Both the position numbers and the translations under genes were made by a program. A stretch of 19,882 nt of DNA from Candidatus Peregrinibacteria bacterium (lineage in GTDB: Bacteria > Patescibacteriota > Gracilibacteria > Peribacterales > Peribacteraceae), in assembly GCA_016201685.1 (NCBI GenBank), contig JACQCJ010000009.1, positions 1-19,882 of the forward strand, written 5' to 3'. The notes beneath the pieces are model-generated. The model did no database searches and was not told the DNA's origin. It saw only the letters and a program-made list of their open reading frames with translations. Each line of letters begins with the position of its first letter. Positions within the stretch are counted from its first letter, which is position 1. Positions 14,395-19,882 of the stretch are shown piece after piece.

Positions 14395-14400
14395 ACCCCC

Positions 14401-16887
14401 ATGCGTCCGCGCCCGCCCGCACCGAAGCAATCCAGGATCAAGAACGATCATCTCGCGAATCTGCGCAAGCGCGTGGCCAGGGCGCCAGCGGAGCCGGGCA
14501 TTTATCGATGGAAAGATAAAGAGGGAACGGTCCTCTACGTCGGGAAGGCGAAGAATCTGAAGAATCGGCTTCGGTCGTACGTCGTTGCGGGCAAGCAGGC
14601 AGTCGGGCCGTGGAAACAGAGCTTCCTCGAGCAGATCGCGGACTTCGAGGTGACCGTGACGAACACCGAACTCGAGGCGCTCATCTTCGAGACGAACCTC
14701 ATCAAGGAGCTCAAGCCAAAGTACAACGTTTTGATGAAGGACGACAAGAACTACATCTACGCGCGCGTGACGGTCAACGAACCATACCCCCGCGTCGAAG
14801 CCGCGCGTCGCATCGATCCCCACGATGGCGCCAAGTATTTCGGGCCAATGTCCACGGGCGGGGAACTCTGGACCATGCTCACGATTCTGCGGAAATTATT
14901 TCCGTTTCGGACGTGCCATATGAGCATTGAGCCTTCCTCTCCCCCCGGCCCCTCCTCCGATGGAGGAGGGGAGAATTCGCACAATGGAACATTTCTCCCC
15001 CTCTCCTCCGGAGAGGGGGCCGGGGGGAGAGGAAACAACACACACATACCCCTCCAAGTCGTCTGCACCCACAAGGACCGCCCCACACCCTGCCTGGATC
15101 ATCACATCGGGGCGTGCAGTGCGCCGTGCATCGGATTGAAGACGCCCGAGGAATATCGTCGCGAGTCCATCGATGGCGTCATCCGCTTCCTCAAGGGCGA
15201 TTACCAGAGCGTCGAACATCTCCTGAAGCTCAAAATGCAGCAGGCCTCTCTCGAAAAGAAATTCGAAACGGCGGCCCAACTGCGCGATCACCTGCTCTCG
15301 CTGCAGCGGATGGGGGAGAAGCAGATCATCTCCGACACCTCGGGCGAAGACAGCGACACGATTGCGGTGGCCGTCCTCTCCGGCCGGGCGGACGTCTGCG
15401 TTCTCCAGCGTCGCAATGGTCGCTTGATCGGCGACAGTTGTTTCTCGCTGAGCGGTCAGGCTGAGACGGCTGTGGAAGTCTTGGAGCAATTCATTCCGCA
15501 ATACTACGAAGACGGACTCGATATTCCGGAATTGATCGTCGTCTCCGAGGAACTTCCCGACGCCCCGATTCTCGCGCAGTGGTTGAAGTCCAAACGTGGC
15601 AGTTCCGTCCGCCTCCTCCTCCCCGAACGCGGGAGGAAATCACAACTGCTCCAGCTCGCGGAGAAGAACGTGCAGGAGAAGGCGCGGCAGCGTGAGCTCA
15701 CGTGGGAGACGGAAAAACGGAATACCGAGAATGCGCTCAAAGAATTGCAAGGAGTCCTCCGTCTTCCGGCCATTCCTCATCGAACTGAGTGTTACGACAT
15801 CTCGCACCTCGGGGGGACGGAAACCGTCGGCAGCATGTCGGTGGCGATCAAGGGGAAAGCGGCGAGCGATCAGTACCGCTCCTTCACCATCCGCACGATG
15901 AAAGACGGGGAAGTCGATGATTACCGAGCGCTCAAAGAAGTCCTCACGCGTCGCTTGCGTCATCTCACGGAAGATCTTCCGGCTGAAGAAGCACAATGGA
16001 AGGAGAAGGCGATCACGTTCGGAAGAGCGCTAAAAAAGGAGCAGAAGATCATCGAGGAGACTCATACAAAACATCCCGCGGACATCAGCAACGATGGGAT
16101 CGATTACCGCGATTATTTTGTTGCGAGAGAAAGATCGACCATTGTTGCATTCGCGCGACTCTTCGCGTGTCCCGAAGGGAACATCCGCATCGTACGATCG
16201 GTGTGGGTTGCCGGTCGGTGGCGCGGGCATCGATTGGGACAATTGCTCGTCCGGAAGATTCTTCGCGGCATCAAGAAGGGCAAAATCTACGTTCACGCAA
16301 AATCCTCGCTCGAGGAATACTATGCTGAAATCGGATTCCGCTGCATCATCACGCCGCCGAAGGTACTTCAGGAAAAACTCGAGCGGACCGCGCGAGAACA
16401 GCATACGGATGCTCCCGGAATCATCATGATGTGGGATGCATCGCAGAACAAAATCGATCCTTCGCTCAGCAGCCGCCCCGATCTCCTCGTGATCGACGGC
16501 GGCAAGGGACAACTCGGCGTCGCGGTCGATGTTCTGCATTCGTTCCATCTCTCGATCCCCGTCATCGGTCTTGCAAAGCGCGAGGAGGAAGTCTTCGTTC
16601 CCGGTCGCAGCGATCCAGTCACGTTCCCCGCGGATTCTCCGGCCAAGTTCCTCCTCATGCGCCTGCGCGACGAGGCGCATCGCTTCGCGAACCGTCACCG
16701 CGAGAAGCGAGGGACGAAGCACGCCAAAGCCTCCGCGCTCGATTCGGTTCCCGGCATTGGCGAGAAGACCAAGCGCGAGCTTTTGAAGCACTTCGGCTCC
16801 GTCGCAGGCATCCGCGAAGCCTCGGACGATCAGCTGCGCGAGCTTGTGGGGCCGATGCTCGTTGCGCAGGTGAGGAGGTACCTTTGA
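14401..16887 (+). CDS. uvrC: UvrC excinuclease subunit with a palindrome-encoded insert and an inserted GNAT-like domain
   Basis: UvrC makes the two incisions of nucleotide excision repair with UvrA and UvrB. The protein is 828 aa against a usual length near 600. In order: GIY-YIG nuclease for the 3' cut (about 31-115; GIY 33-35, YVG 46-48); a foreign low-complexity stretch (about 176-218) encoded by a palindromic repeat; the Cys-rich RPTPCLDHHIGACSAPC; the UvrB-binding UVR helix pair (about 271-305); and the RNase H-like 5' nuclease, starting near ECYDISHLGG (463-472) and DDYRALKEVLTRR (506-518). This nuclease is interrupted at about 522-691 by a GNAT-like domain and resumes at RPDLLVIDGGKGQL (692-705) and DEAHRFANRHREKR (His760). 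A C-terminal helix-hairpin-helix (about 780-828) closes it. The acidic and His residues expected for catalysis (Asp466, Asp506/507, Asp699, His760) are retained. The frame is open throughout. Confidence 0.95.
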   Translation: MRPRPPAPKQSRIKNDHLANLRKRVARAPAEPGIYRWKDKEGTVLYVGKAKNLKNRLRSYVVAGKQAVGPWKQSFLEQIADFEVTVTNTELEALIFETNLIKELKPKYNVLMKDDKNYIYARVTVNEPYPRVEAARRIDPHDGAKYFGPMSTGGELWTMLTILRKLFPFRTCHMSIEPSSPPGPSSDGGGENSHNGTFLPLSSGEGAGGRGNNTHIPLQVVCTHKDRPTPCLDHHIGACSAPCIGLKTPEEYRRESIDGVIRFLKGDYQSVEHLLKLKMQQASLEKKFETAAQLRDHLLSLQRMGEKQIISDTSGEDSDTIAVAVLSGRADVCVLQRRNGRLIGDSCFSLSGQAETAVEVLEQFIPQYYEDGLDIPELIVVSEELPDAPILAQWLKSKRGSSVRLLLPERGRKSQLLQLAEKNVQEKARQRELTWETEKRNTENALKELQGVLRLPAIPHRTECYDISHLGGTETVGSMSVAIKGKAASDQYRSFTIRTMKDGEVDDYRALKEVLTRRLRHLTEDLPAEEAQWKEKAITFGRALKKEQKIIEETHTKHPADISNDGIDYRDYFVARERSTIVAFARLFACPEGNIRIVRSVWVAGRWRGHRLGQLLVRKILRGIKKGKIYVHAKSSLEEYYAEIGFRCIITPPKVLQEKLERTAREQHTDAPGIIMMWDASQNKIDPSLSSRPDLLVIDGGKGQLGVAVDVLHSFHLSIPVIGLAKREEEVFVPGRSDPVTFPADSPAKFLLMRLRDEAHRFANRHREKRGTKHAKASALDSVPGIGEKTKRELLKHFGSVAGIREASDDQLRELVGPMLVAQVRRYL
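14936..15032. repeat. Palindromic repeat inserted in frame in uvrC
   Basis: The left arm (14936-14958) and right arm (15010-15032), 23 nt each, are reverse complements with two mismatches; the first 17 nt, CCTCTCCCCCCGGCCCC, match perfectly. Each half can also fold alone: CCTCCTCC-GAT-GGAGGAGG on the left and CCCCCTCTCC-TCC-GGAGAGGGGG on the right. Translated, it gives a Gly/Ser/Pro-rich stretch (PSSPPGPSSDGGGE...LPLSSGEGAGGRG) absent from ordinary UvrC, placed between FRTC and the RPTPCL phrase. Confidence 0.88.
15964..16473 (+). other. GNAT acetyltransferase-like domain inserted in UvrC
   Basis: This covers residues about 522-691 of UvrC. Visible GNAT elements: a helix RALKKEQKIIEETHTKH, a strand pair DYFVARERSTIVAFARLF, the acetyl-CoA loop region VRSVWVAGRWRGHRLGQLL (motif A, R-G-H-R-L-G in place of the usual R/Q-x-x-G-x-G/A), KIYVHAKSSLEEYYAEIGF (motif B), and a closing GIIMMW strand. 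The end pattern (HA...L..YY...GF ... GI..M) is like ElaA/YjcF-type GNATs. It lies between the DDYRALKEVLTRR and DLLVIDGGKG motifs, i.e. inside the RNase H-like fold. Confidence 0.72.
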
Positions 16888-16894
16888 GACTTCA

Positions 16895-16923
16895 TTGCGC
16901 CTACCGATCCGTTCTCCTACACT
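16895..16923 (+). promoter_or_regulatory. Promoter of the YtxH-like gene
   Basis: -35 TTGCGC (16895-16900), 17-bp spacer, -10 TACACT (16918-16923), starting 8 nt after the uvrC stop. The predicted start is near 16930, giving a leader of about 20 nt before the ATG at 16950, pyrimidine-rich and without a Shine-Dalgarno. Confidence 0.6.
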
Positions 16924-16949
16924 GAAGCCTCCTCTTCCGCACACCAATC

Positions 16950-17330
16950 ATGCGCAAGCTCTCTCTCCTCATCGGCGCGCTCGGCGGCGCGATGGCCGGG
17001 TATCTCCTCAGCGACGAAAAGCTCCGCAAGGAGCTCGTCAATGCCAAGAATCCGGAGAAAGCCGCGAAGGCGCTGGGCAAACACCTCCAGCGCGACGGGG
17101 CTCTCATCGTCAAAGACGTCCAGGCGTTCGTGACGAGCGACGACGTCCAGCAGAACTTGCAGAAAGCGAAGAAGTTCGCCAAGGCCAAGTTCACGGAGGC
17201 CAAGAAGGGCGTGGAGTCGATCGTCAAGCAAGGCTCCAAGCGCGCGGGCACCTTCGTGAAGAGCACGGTCTCCGGCACCAAGAGCGGCGGGAAGAAGGCG
17301 GCGAAGAAATTCCGAGAGACGAGTGTGTAA
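16950..17330 (+). CDS. YtxH-like small membrane-anchored, Lys/Ala-rich protein
   Basis: The protein is 126 aa. A single N-terminal hydrophobic segment (about 5-20, LSLLIGALGGAMAGYLLS) resembles the Gly/Ala-rich anchor of YtxH-type proteins and is followed by a helical charged region (SDEKLRKELVNAKNPEKAAK). The second half is strongly basic with many Lys and Ala (about 75-126, QKAKKFAKAKFTEAKKGVES and a closing SGGKKAAKKFRE), reminiscent of histone-H1-like tails. It could sit at the membrane and contact nucleic acid or acidic surfaces, but no function can be given. It has its own promoter, directly after uvrC. The start ATG at 16950 puts the hydrophobic segment at the very N-terminus, as expected. 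Confidence 0.75.
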   Translation: MRKLSLLIGALGGAMAGYLLSDEKLRKELVNAKNPEKAAKALGKHLQRDGALIVKDVQAFVTSDDVQQNLQKAKKFAKAKFTEAKKGVESIVKQGSKRAGTFVKSTVSGTKSGGKKAAKKFRETSV

Positions 17331-17344
17331 CTTCCTCGCAAAGA

Positions 17345-17403
17345 AAACTTCGATGCATGCCATGGTTCGACAGAGCTCACCATGACATGCTTTCTTCGAA
17401 AAA
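17345..17403. repeat. Intergenic palindromic repeat of the family found inside the glycosyltransferase gene
   Basis: Arms GCATGCCATGGT (17355-17366) and ACCATGACATGC (17379-17390) pair with one mismatch; weaker pairing extends outwards to TTCGA/TCGAA, followed by an A-run. The CATGGTTCGAC.GAGCTCACCATGACAT core matches 11268-11294 in reverse. It lies 15 nt after the stop of the YtxH-like gene and may serve as its terminator. Confidence 0.75.
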
Positions 17404-17418
17404 AAGAGAGGGTTCACT

Positions 17419-17471
17419 CTCTCTCCGGTTTTTGAAGGCAATAAAAATAATTATAGCCTGGCCGGAGAGAG
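17419..17471. repeat. Inverted repeat with AT-rich loop upstream of pyrG
   Basis: CTCTCTCCGG (17419-17428) and CCGGAGAGAG (17462-17471) are exact reverse complements around a 33-nt AT-rich loop containing a smaller AGGC/GCCT pair. A further small GAGGC/GCCTC hairpin follows. The rest of the 354-nt gap up to pyrG holds no gene I can support. Confidence 0.6.
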
Positions 17472-17617
17472 GCAAAACGCCTCCCCATGCCCCAATCGGT
17501 TGCCCGACTGAGGACTTGGGCCAATTGTATTCCCACCTTTTCCGTACACCAAAGAGAAGAATCATGGTATTTCTGTTTTTGGCTTATAGTTGACCAGAAA
17601 TCATCTTCACGATTTTC

Positions 17618-17645
17618 TTGCTCAGCTTTTCCAAATCGGTAGAAT
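17618..17645 (+). promoter_or_regulatory. Possible pyrG promoter
   Basis: -35 TTGCTC (17618-17623), 16-bp spacer, -10 TAGAAT (17640-17645). The predicted start is about 33 nt before the ATG at 17685. Unlike the other genes, pyrG shows no -10 box right before any of its candidate starts. Confidence 0.4.
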
Positions 17646-17684
17646 GCACGGCGGGCTCCTCCCCCGGACTGCCCAGTTTTCTTT

Positions 17685-19478
17685 ATGAAGAGAAAATCAT
17701 CAGATATGGCTGGAAGAAAAAGAATTGCGAAGGGCAAATTGCGAAGGGCAAATGATGAACGTGATTCGCAAGTCGCAACTCGCAACCCCTCGATGCGACT
17801 CAGGGCAAGCTCGCAATTCTCTCCTCGTTTCATCATCGTCACCGGAGGGGTCTGCAGCTCGCTCGGGAAGGGGATCGCGGTCAGCTCGATCGGCGCCATC
17901 ATGAAGGCGTGCGGGTTCAAGGTCTTCGTGCAGAAGCTCGATCCGTACCTCAATGTCGATCCCGGCACCATGAGTCCGTTCCAGCACGGTGAAGTGTACG
18001 TGACGGACGACGGCGCGGAGACGGATCTCGATCTCGGTCACTACGAACGCTTCATCGATGAGCCCATGAGCAAGCTCTCGACGGTCACGACAGGACAGAT
18101 CTACCAGTCGGTCCTTGCCAAGGAACGCCACGGCGATTTCCTCGGCAAGACCATCCAAGTGGTCCCGCACATCACGAACGCCATCAAGGAGCGGATGCAG
18201 GAAGCGGCAACCAAGAGCGGAGCGCAGATTATGCTGATCGAGATCGGCGGCACGGTCGGTGACATTGAAGGCGAGCCGTTCTTTGAGGCCGTGCGCCAGA
18301 TGCGCTCGGAACTTGGCGAGAGGCGCGTGTTCCACGTTCACCTCACGCTCCTGCCCTATCTCGCGGGGAGCAAGGAGCTCAAGACGAAACCCACCCAACT
18401 CTCGGTGCGGGAACTCCGCAGAGTGGGCCTCGCTCCGGACATGATTCTCGCACGAGCGGACTATCCGATCCCCTCGGAACTCCTCGACAAAATCAGCCAC
18501 TTCTGCGGCGTTGAACGCCGCGCCGTGATCCCCGCCCTCACGGTCCATTCGATCTACGATGTCCCTCTCCGGTTCCAGCGCTATGAGCTTGCACAGATCA
18601 TCGCGGAGAAGCTCGACCTCGGTCCCGTGAAGCCCGACATGCGCGAGTGGGAGGAGGGCGAGAAGCGCCATGCCGCGGCGAGCGGCGAGGTCACAATCGC
18701 GCTCGTGGGGAAGTACACCGGCCTCGACGACGCGTACCTGAGCCAGATCGAATCCATCAAGACCGCCGCGATCTTCGCAAAGAAGCACGCAAAGATCGTG
18801 TGGATCGATTCCGAGAAGCTCGACCCTTCGCTCCGCTCAGGGCAAGACACAAAAGCCTGGGAAGATCTGAAGTCCTGCGACGGCATCATCGTCTCGAGCG
18901 GGTTTGGCAGCAGGGGAGTGGAGGGGAAGATCGCCGCCGCGCGCTACGCACGCACGCACAAAGTTCCCTACCTCGGCCTCTGCCTCGGGTCCCAAATCAT
19001 GACGATCGAATTCGCGCGCGCCATGCTCAACGATCCCTCCATCACGAGCGAGGAATTCGACGAAGAGAAGAAGCTCAAGCGCGACAAGTACGTGGTACAC
19101 TTCCTCCCGGGTCAGAGCCACGAACGCAGCAAAGGAGGAACGTTGCGACTCGGTGCGTATCCCTGCGTGCTCATGCCGGGAACGAAAGCATTCAAGGCGT
19201 ATGGTTCGACGCCGCTCACCACAAGTGGCCAAAAGGAGGTTGCTGAGCGCCACCGCCACCGCTACGAATTCAACAATGCCTTCCGCGCGAGGCTCGAGAA
19301 GAGCGGATTCGTGATCTCGGGCACGTCTCCCGATGGAAGACTCATGGAGATCGTCGAAGTCAAAGATCATCCGTTCATGGTGGGCAGTCAGTTCCACCCG
19401 GAATTCAAGAGCCGTCCGCACAGTCCGCACCCACTCTTCGCAGCGTTCATGAAGGAGGCGGTGAAAGGAAGGAAATGA
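17685..19478 (+). CDS. pyrG: CTP synthase with repeat-derived N-terminal segment
   Basis: PyrG makes CTP from UTP, ATP and glutamine, the last step of pyrimidine nucleotide synthesis. The protein is 597 aa from this ATG; typical enzymes have 530-550. The amidoligase domain starts at FIIVTGGVCSSLGKGI (P-loop, about 49-64) and contains KLDPYLNVDPGTMSPFQHGE and IEIGGTVGDIEGEPFFEAVR. The class I glutaminase domain has GFGSRGVEGKI, the nucleophile Cys433 in YLGLCLGSQ, and His571/Glu573 in QFHPEF. All catalytic parts are present. Normal CTP synthases begin within about 5 residues of the P-loop strand, so the first 45 residues are extra. Most are encoded by an inverted-repeat element (17721-17820). 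Other starts are ATG 17706 (MAGRK) and ATG 17793, the latter inside the repeat. A second short repeat lies at 18824-18850 in the linker between the two domains. Confidence 0.95.
   Translation: MKRKSSDMAGRKRIAKGKLRRANDERDSQVATRNPSMRLRASSQFSPRFIIVTGGVCSSLGKGIAVSSIGAIMKACGFKVFVQKLDPYLNVDPGTMSPFQHGEVYVTDDGAETDLDLGHYERFIDEPMSKLSTVTTGQIYQSVLAKERHGDFLGKTIQVVPHITNAIKERMQEAATKSGAQIMLIEIGGTVGDIEGEPFFEAVRQMRSELGERRVFHVHLTLLPYLAGSKELKTKPTQLSVRELRRVGLAPDMILARADYPIPSELLDKISHFCGVERRAVIPALTVHSIYDVPLRFQRYELAQIIAEKLDLGPVKPDMREWEEGEKRHAAASGEVTIALVGKYTGLDDAYLSQIESIKTAAIFAKKHAKIVWIDSEKLDPSLRSGQDTKAWEDLKSCDGIIVSSGFGSRGVEGKIAAARYARTHKVPYLGLCLGSQIMTIEFARAMLNDPSITSEEFDEEKKLKRDKYVVHFLPGQSHERSKGGTLRLGAYPCVLMPGTKAFKAYGSTPLTTSGQKEVAERHRHRYEFNNAFRARLEKSGFVISGTSPDGRLMEIVEVKDHPFMVGSQFHPEFKSRPHSPHPLFAAFMKEAVKGRK
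17721..17820. repeat. Inverted-repeat element in the 5' part of pyrG, read in frame
   Basis: The unit is 100 nt, bounded by AGAATTGCGA (17721-17730) and its exact reverse complement TCGCAATTCT (17811-17820). Inside are a direct repeat of AATTGCGAAGGGCA and a CCCCTCGATGCGACTCAGGG segment (17786-17805), related to the repeat at 18824. It encodes about 33 residues (RIAKGKLRRANDERD... to RLRASSQ) between MAGRK and the CTP synthase N-terminus. Confidence 0.75.
18824..18850. repeat. Short repeat in the interdomain linker of pyrG
   Basis: CCCTTCGCTCCGCTCAGGG (18824-18842) plus CAAGACAC. It matches 17786-17810 (CTCAGGGCAAG shared) and parts of the repeat in the glycosyltransferase gene (CCCTTCG and GCTCAGGG). 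It encodes DPSLRSGQD in the linker before DGIIVSSGFG. Confidence 0.55.
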
Positions 19479-19479
19479 G

Positions 19480-19640
19480 ATTTTGTTTGTTGTTTTGTTT
19501 TGTAGGTGTGTTTGTTTTGTTGGCGACCTCACCCCTAACCCCTCTCCTGATCTTGAGCTGTCCTTTGATCAGAAATGTCGTACATTTCTCGTGCAGGAAG
19601 GGCAGGAGAGTGTCCATGATCGTGGGGTTAGGATGAGGAC
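19480..19640. repeat. Palindromic intergenic element, copy C, structured, upstream of the IS110 transposase
   Basis: It begins directly after the pyrG stop with a T/G-rich shoulder (19481-19525) like that of copy A. CCTCACCCCTAACCCC (19527-19542) pairs with GGGGTTAGGATGAGG (19624-19638). TCTCCTG (19543-19549) pairs with CAGGAGA (19603-19609). Inside sits a perfect hairpin, AGAAATGT (19571-19578) with ACATTTCT (19582-19589). GGATGAG/CTCATCC (19631-19649) can form an alternative hairpin at the right edge. The right T/G shoulder seen in copy A is missing. It may terminate pyrG transcription or belong to the end of the IS110-type element. Confidence 0.78.
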
Positions 19641-19667
19641 TTCTCATCCTCTTCCCCCCTTTCTGCG

Positions 19668-19882
19668 ATGGCTACATCCATCTTTCGGGAAAACTTTCCC
19701 GCAGTGGCGGCACTGCAGCAACAAGCTGATACCGCCGACTACATCATCGGCCTCGATCTCCATGCGAAGACGACGGCAATCTGCGTCGTCGATCCGCGCG
19801 CACCGGAGAAACCGGCGTTCCAGCGCAAGCGTCTTCCCAACGCCGAGCTGCTCACGGTTCTCCACCGCTTCGCAGGCAACAA
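19668..19882 (+). CDS. IS110-family transposase, N-terminal part, runs off the window
   Basis: 71 codons are visible. After a short leader (MATSIFRENFPAVAALQQQA) comes DYIIGLDLHAKTTAICVVDP, the typical first strand of the DEDD (RuvC-like) catalytic domain of IS110/IS1111 transposases, with the first catalytic Asp in GLDLHAK. The rest of the DEDD domain and the serine-bearing C-terminal domain lie outside. IS110-type enzymes recombine DNA without classical inverted repeats, and many use an RNA encoded in the element's non-coding end to choose the target. Here the ATG lies 28 nt after a strongly structured palindromic element. No Shine-Dalgarno is present. The element's left boundary cannot be placed from this window alone. 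Confidence 0.85.
   Translation, partial: MATSIFRENFPAVAALQQQADTADYIIGLDLHAKTTAICVVDPRAPEKPAFQRKRLPNAELLTVLHRFAGN

Noticed and set aside
14401..16887. Possibility that uvrC is two genes or a pseudogene because of its 828-residue length
   Set aside because: The frame is unbroken, all UvrC domains occur in order, and the extra length is explained by two discrete in-frame insertions.
17414..17971. 185-aa minus-strand frame in the gap before pyrG
   Set aside because: Half of it is antisense to pyrG and the rest crosses inverted repeats. No family was recognised and no promoter or start signal supports it.
17700..18788. 362-aa minus-strand frame opposite pyrG
   Set aside because: It is a shadow frame in a strongly conserved gene, with no domain seen.
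1..19882. Alternative genetic code (UGA = Gly)
   Set aside because: proS, hpf, uvrC, pyrG and others end naturally at UGA where the family ends, so UGA is a stop.

Overview
The window looks like a chromosomal piece of a bacterium with a reduced, unusual genome. The best guess is a Patescibacteria (CPR) lineage, perhaps of the Peregrinibacteria/Peribacteria type. This is inference: core genes (proS, rplY, hpf, uvrC, pyrG, hppA) are interleaved with orphan proteins, Shine-Dalgarno sites are almost absent, and several promoters lie so close to the ATG that transcripts should be leaderless. UGA is used as a normal stop (proS, uvrC, pyrG, hpf), so this is not the UGA=Gly code of Gracilibacteria/Absconditabacteria. 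No rRNA, tRNA or CRISPR array was seen.

Layout: 1-182 is the start of an ISAzo13-type transposase gene leaving the window on the minus strand; 198-561 is an AT-rich, frameshifted gene remnant; 647-1219 is a small bPH2-type membrane protein. From 9185 down to 1233 the minus strand carries a long tandem array: six unrecognised proteins with 12-25 nt gaps behind one clear promoter, then a DUF212/PAP2-like membrane protein and proS. Divergent from it is hpf (plus strand, 9299). hpf converges with rplY (bL25, minus) around a perfect 40-bp palindrome. A minus-strand pair hppA (K+-independent pyrophosphatase) and a GT2 glycosyltransferase follows. The plus strand then carries an orphan gene (13856), uvrC, a YtxH-like small protein, pyrG and the start of an IS110-family transposase.

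Two themes stand out. First, short palindromic repeats of several families are scattered between genes and also sit IN FRAME inside protein genes: uvrC (14936-15032), the glycosyltransferase (11268-11366) and pyrG (17721-17820 and probably 18824-18850). This resembles the behaviour of Rickettsia palindromic elements. UvrC additionally carries a GNAT acetyltransferase-like domain of about 170 residues spliced into its C-terminal nuclease domain. Second, the six-gene minus-strand cluster (3612-9185) encodes proteins with helical N-termini and, in four of them, Gly-rich membrane segments; three share a related N-terminal helical module. It looks like an undescribed membrane-associated assembly, and I cannot assign a function to it.
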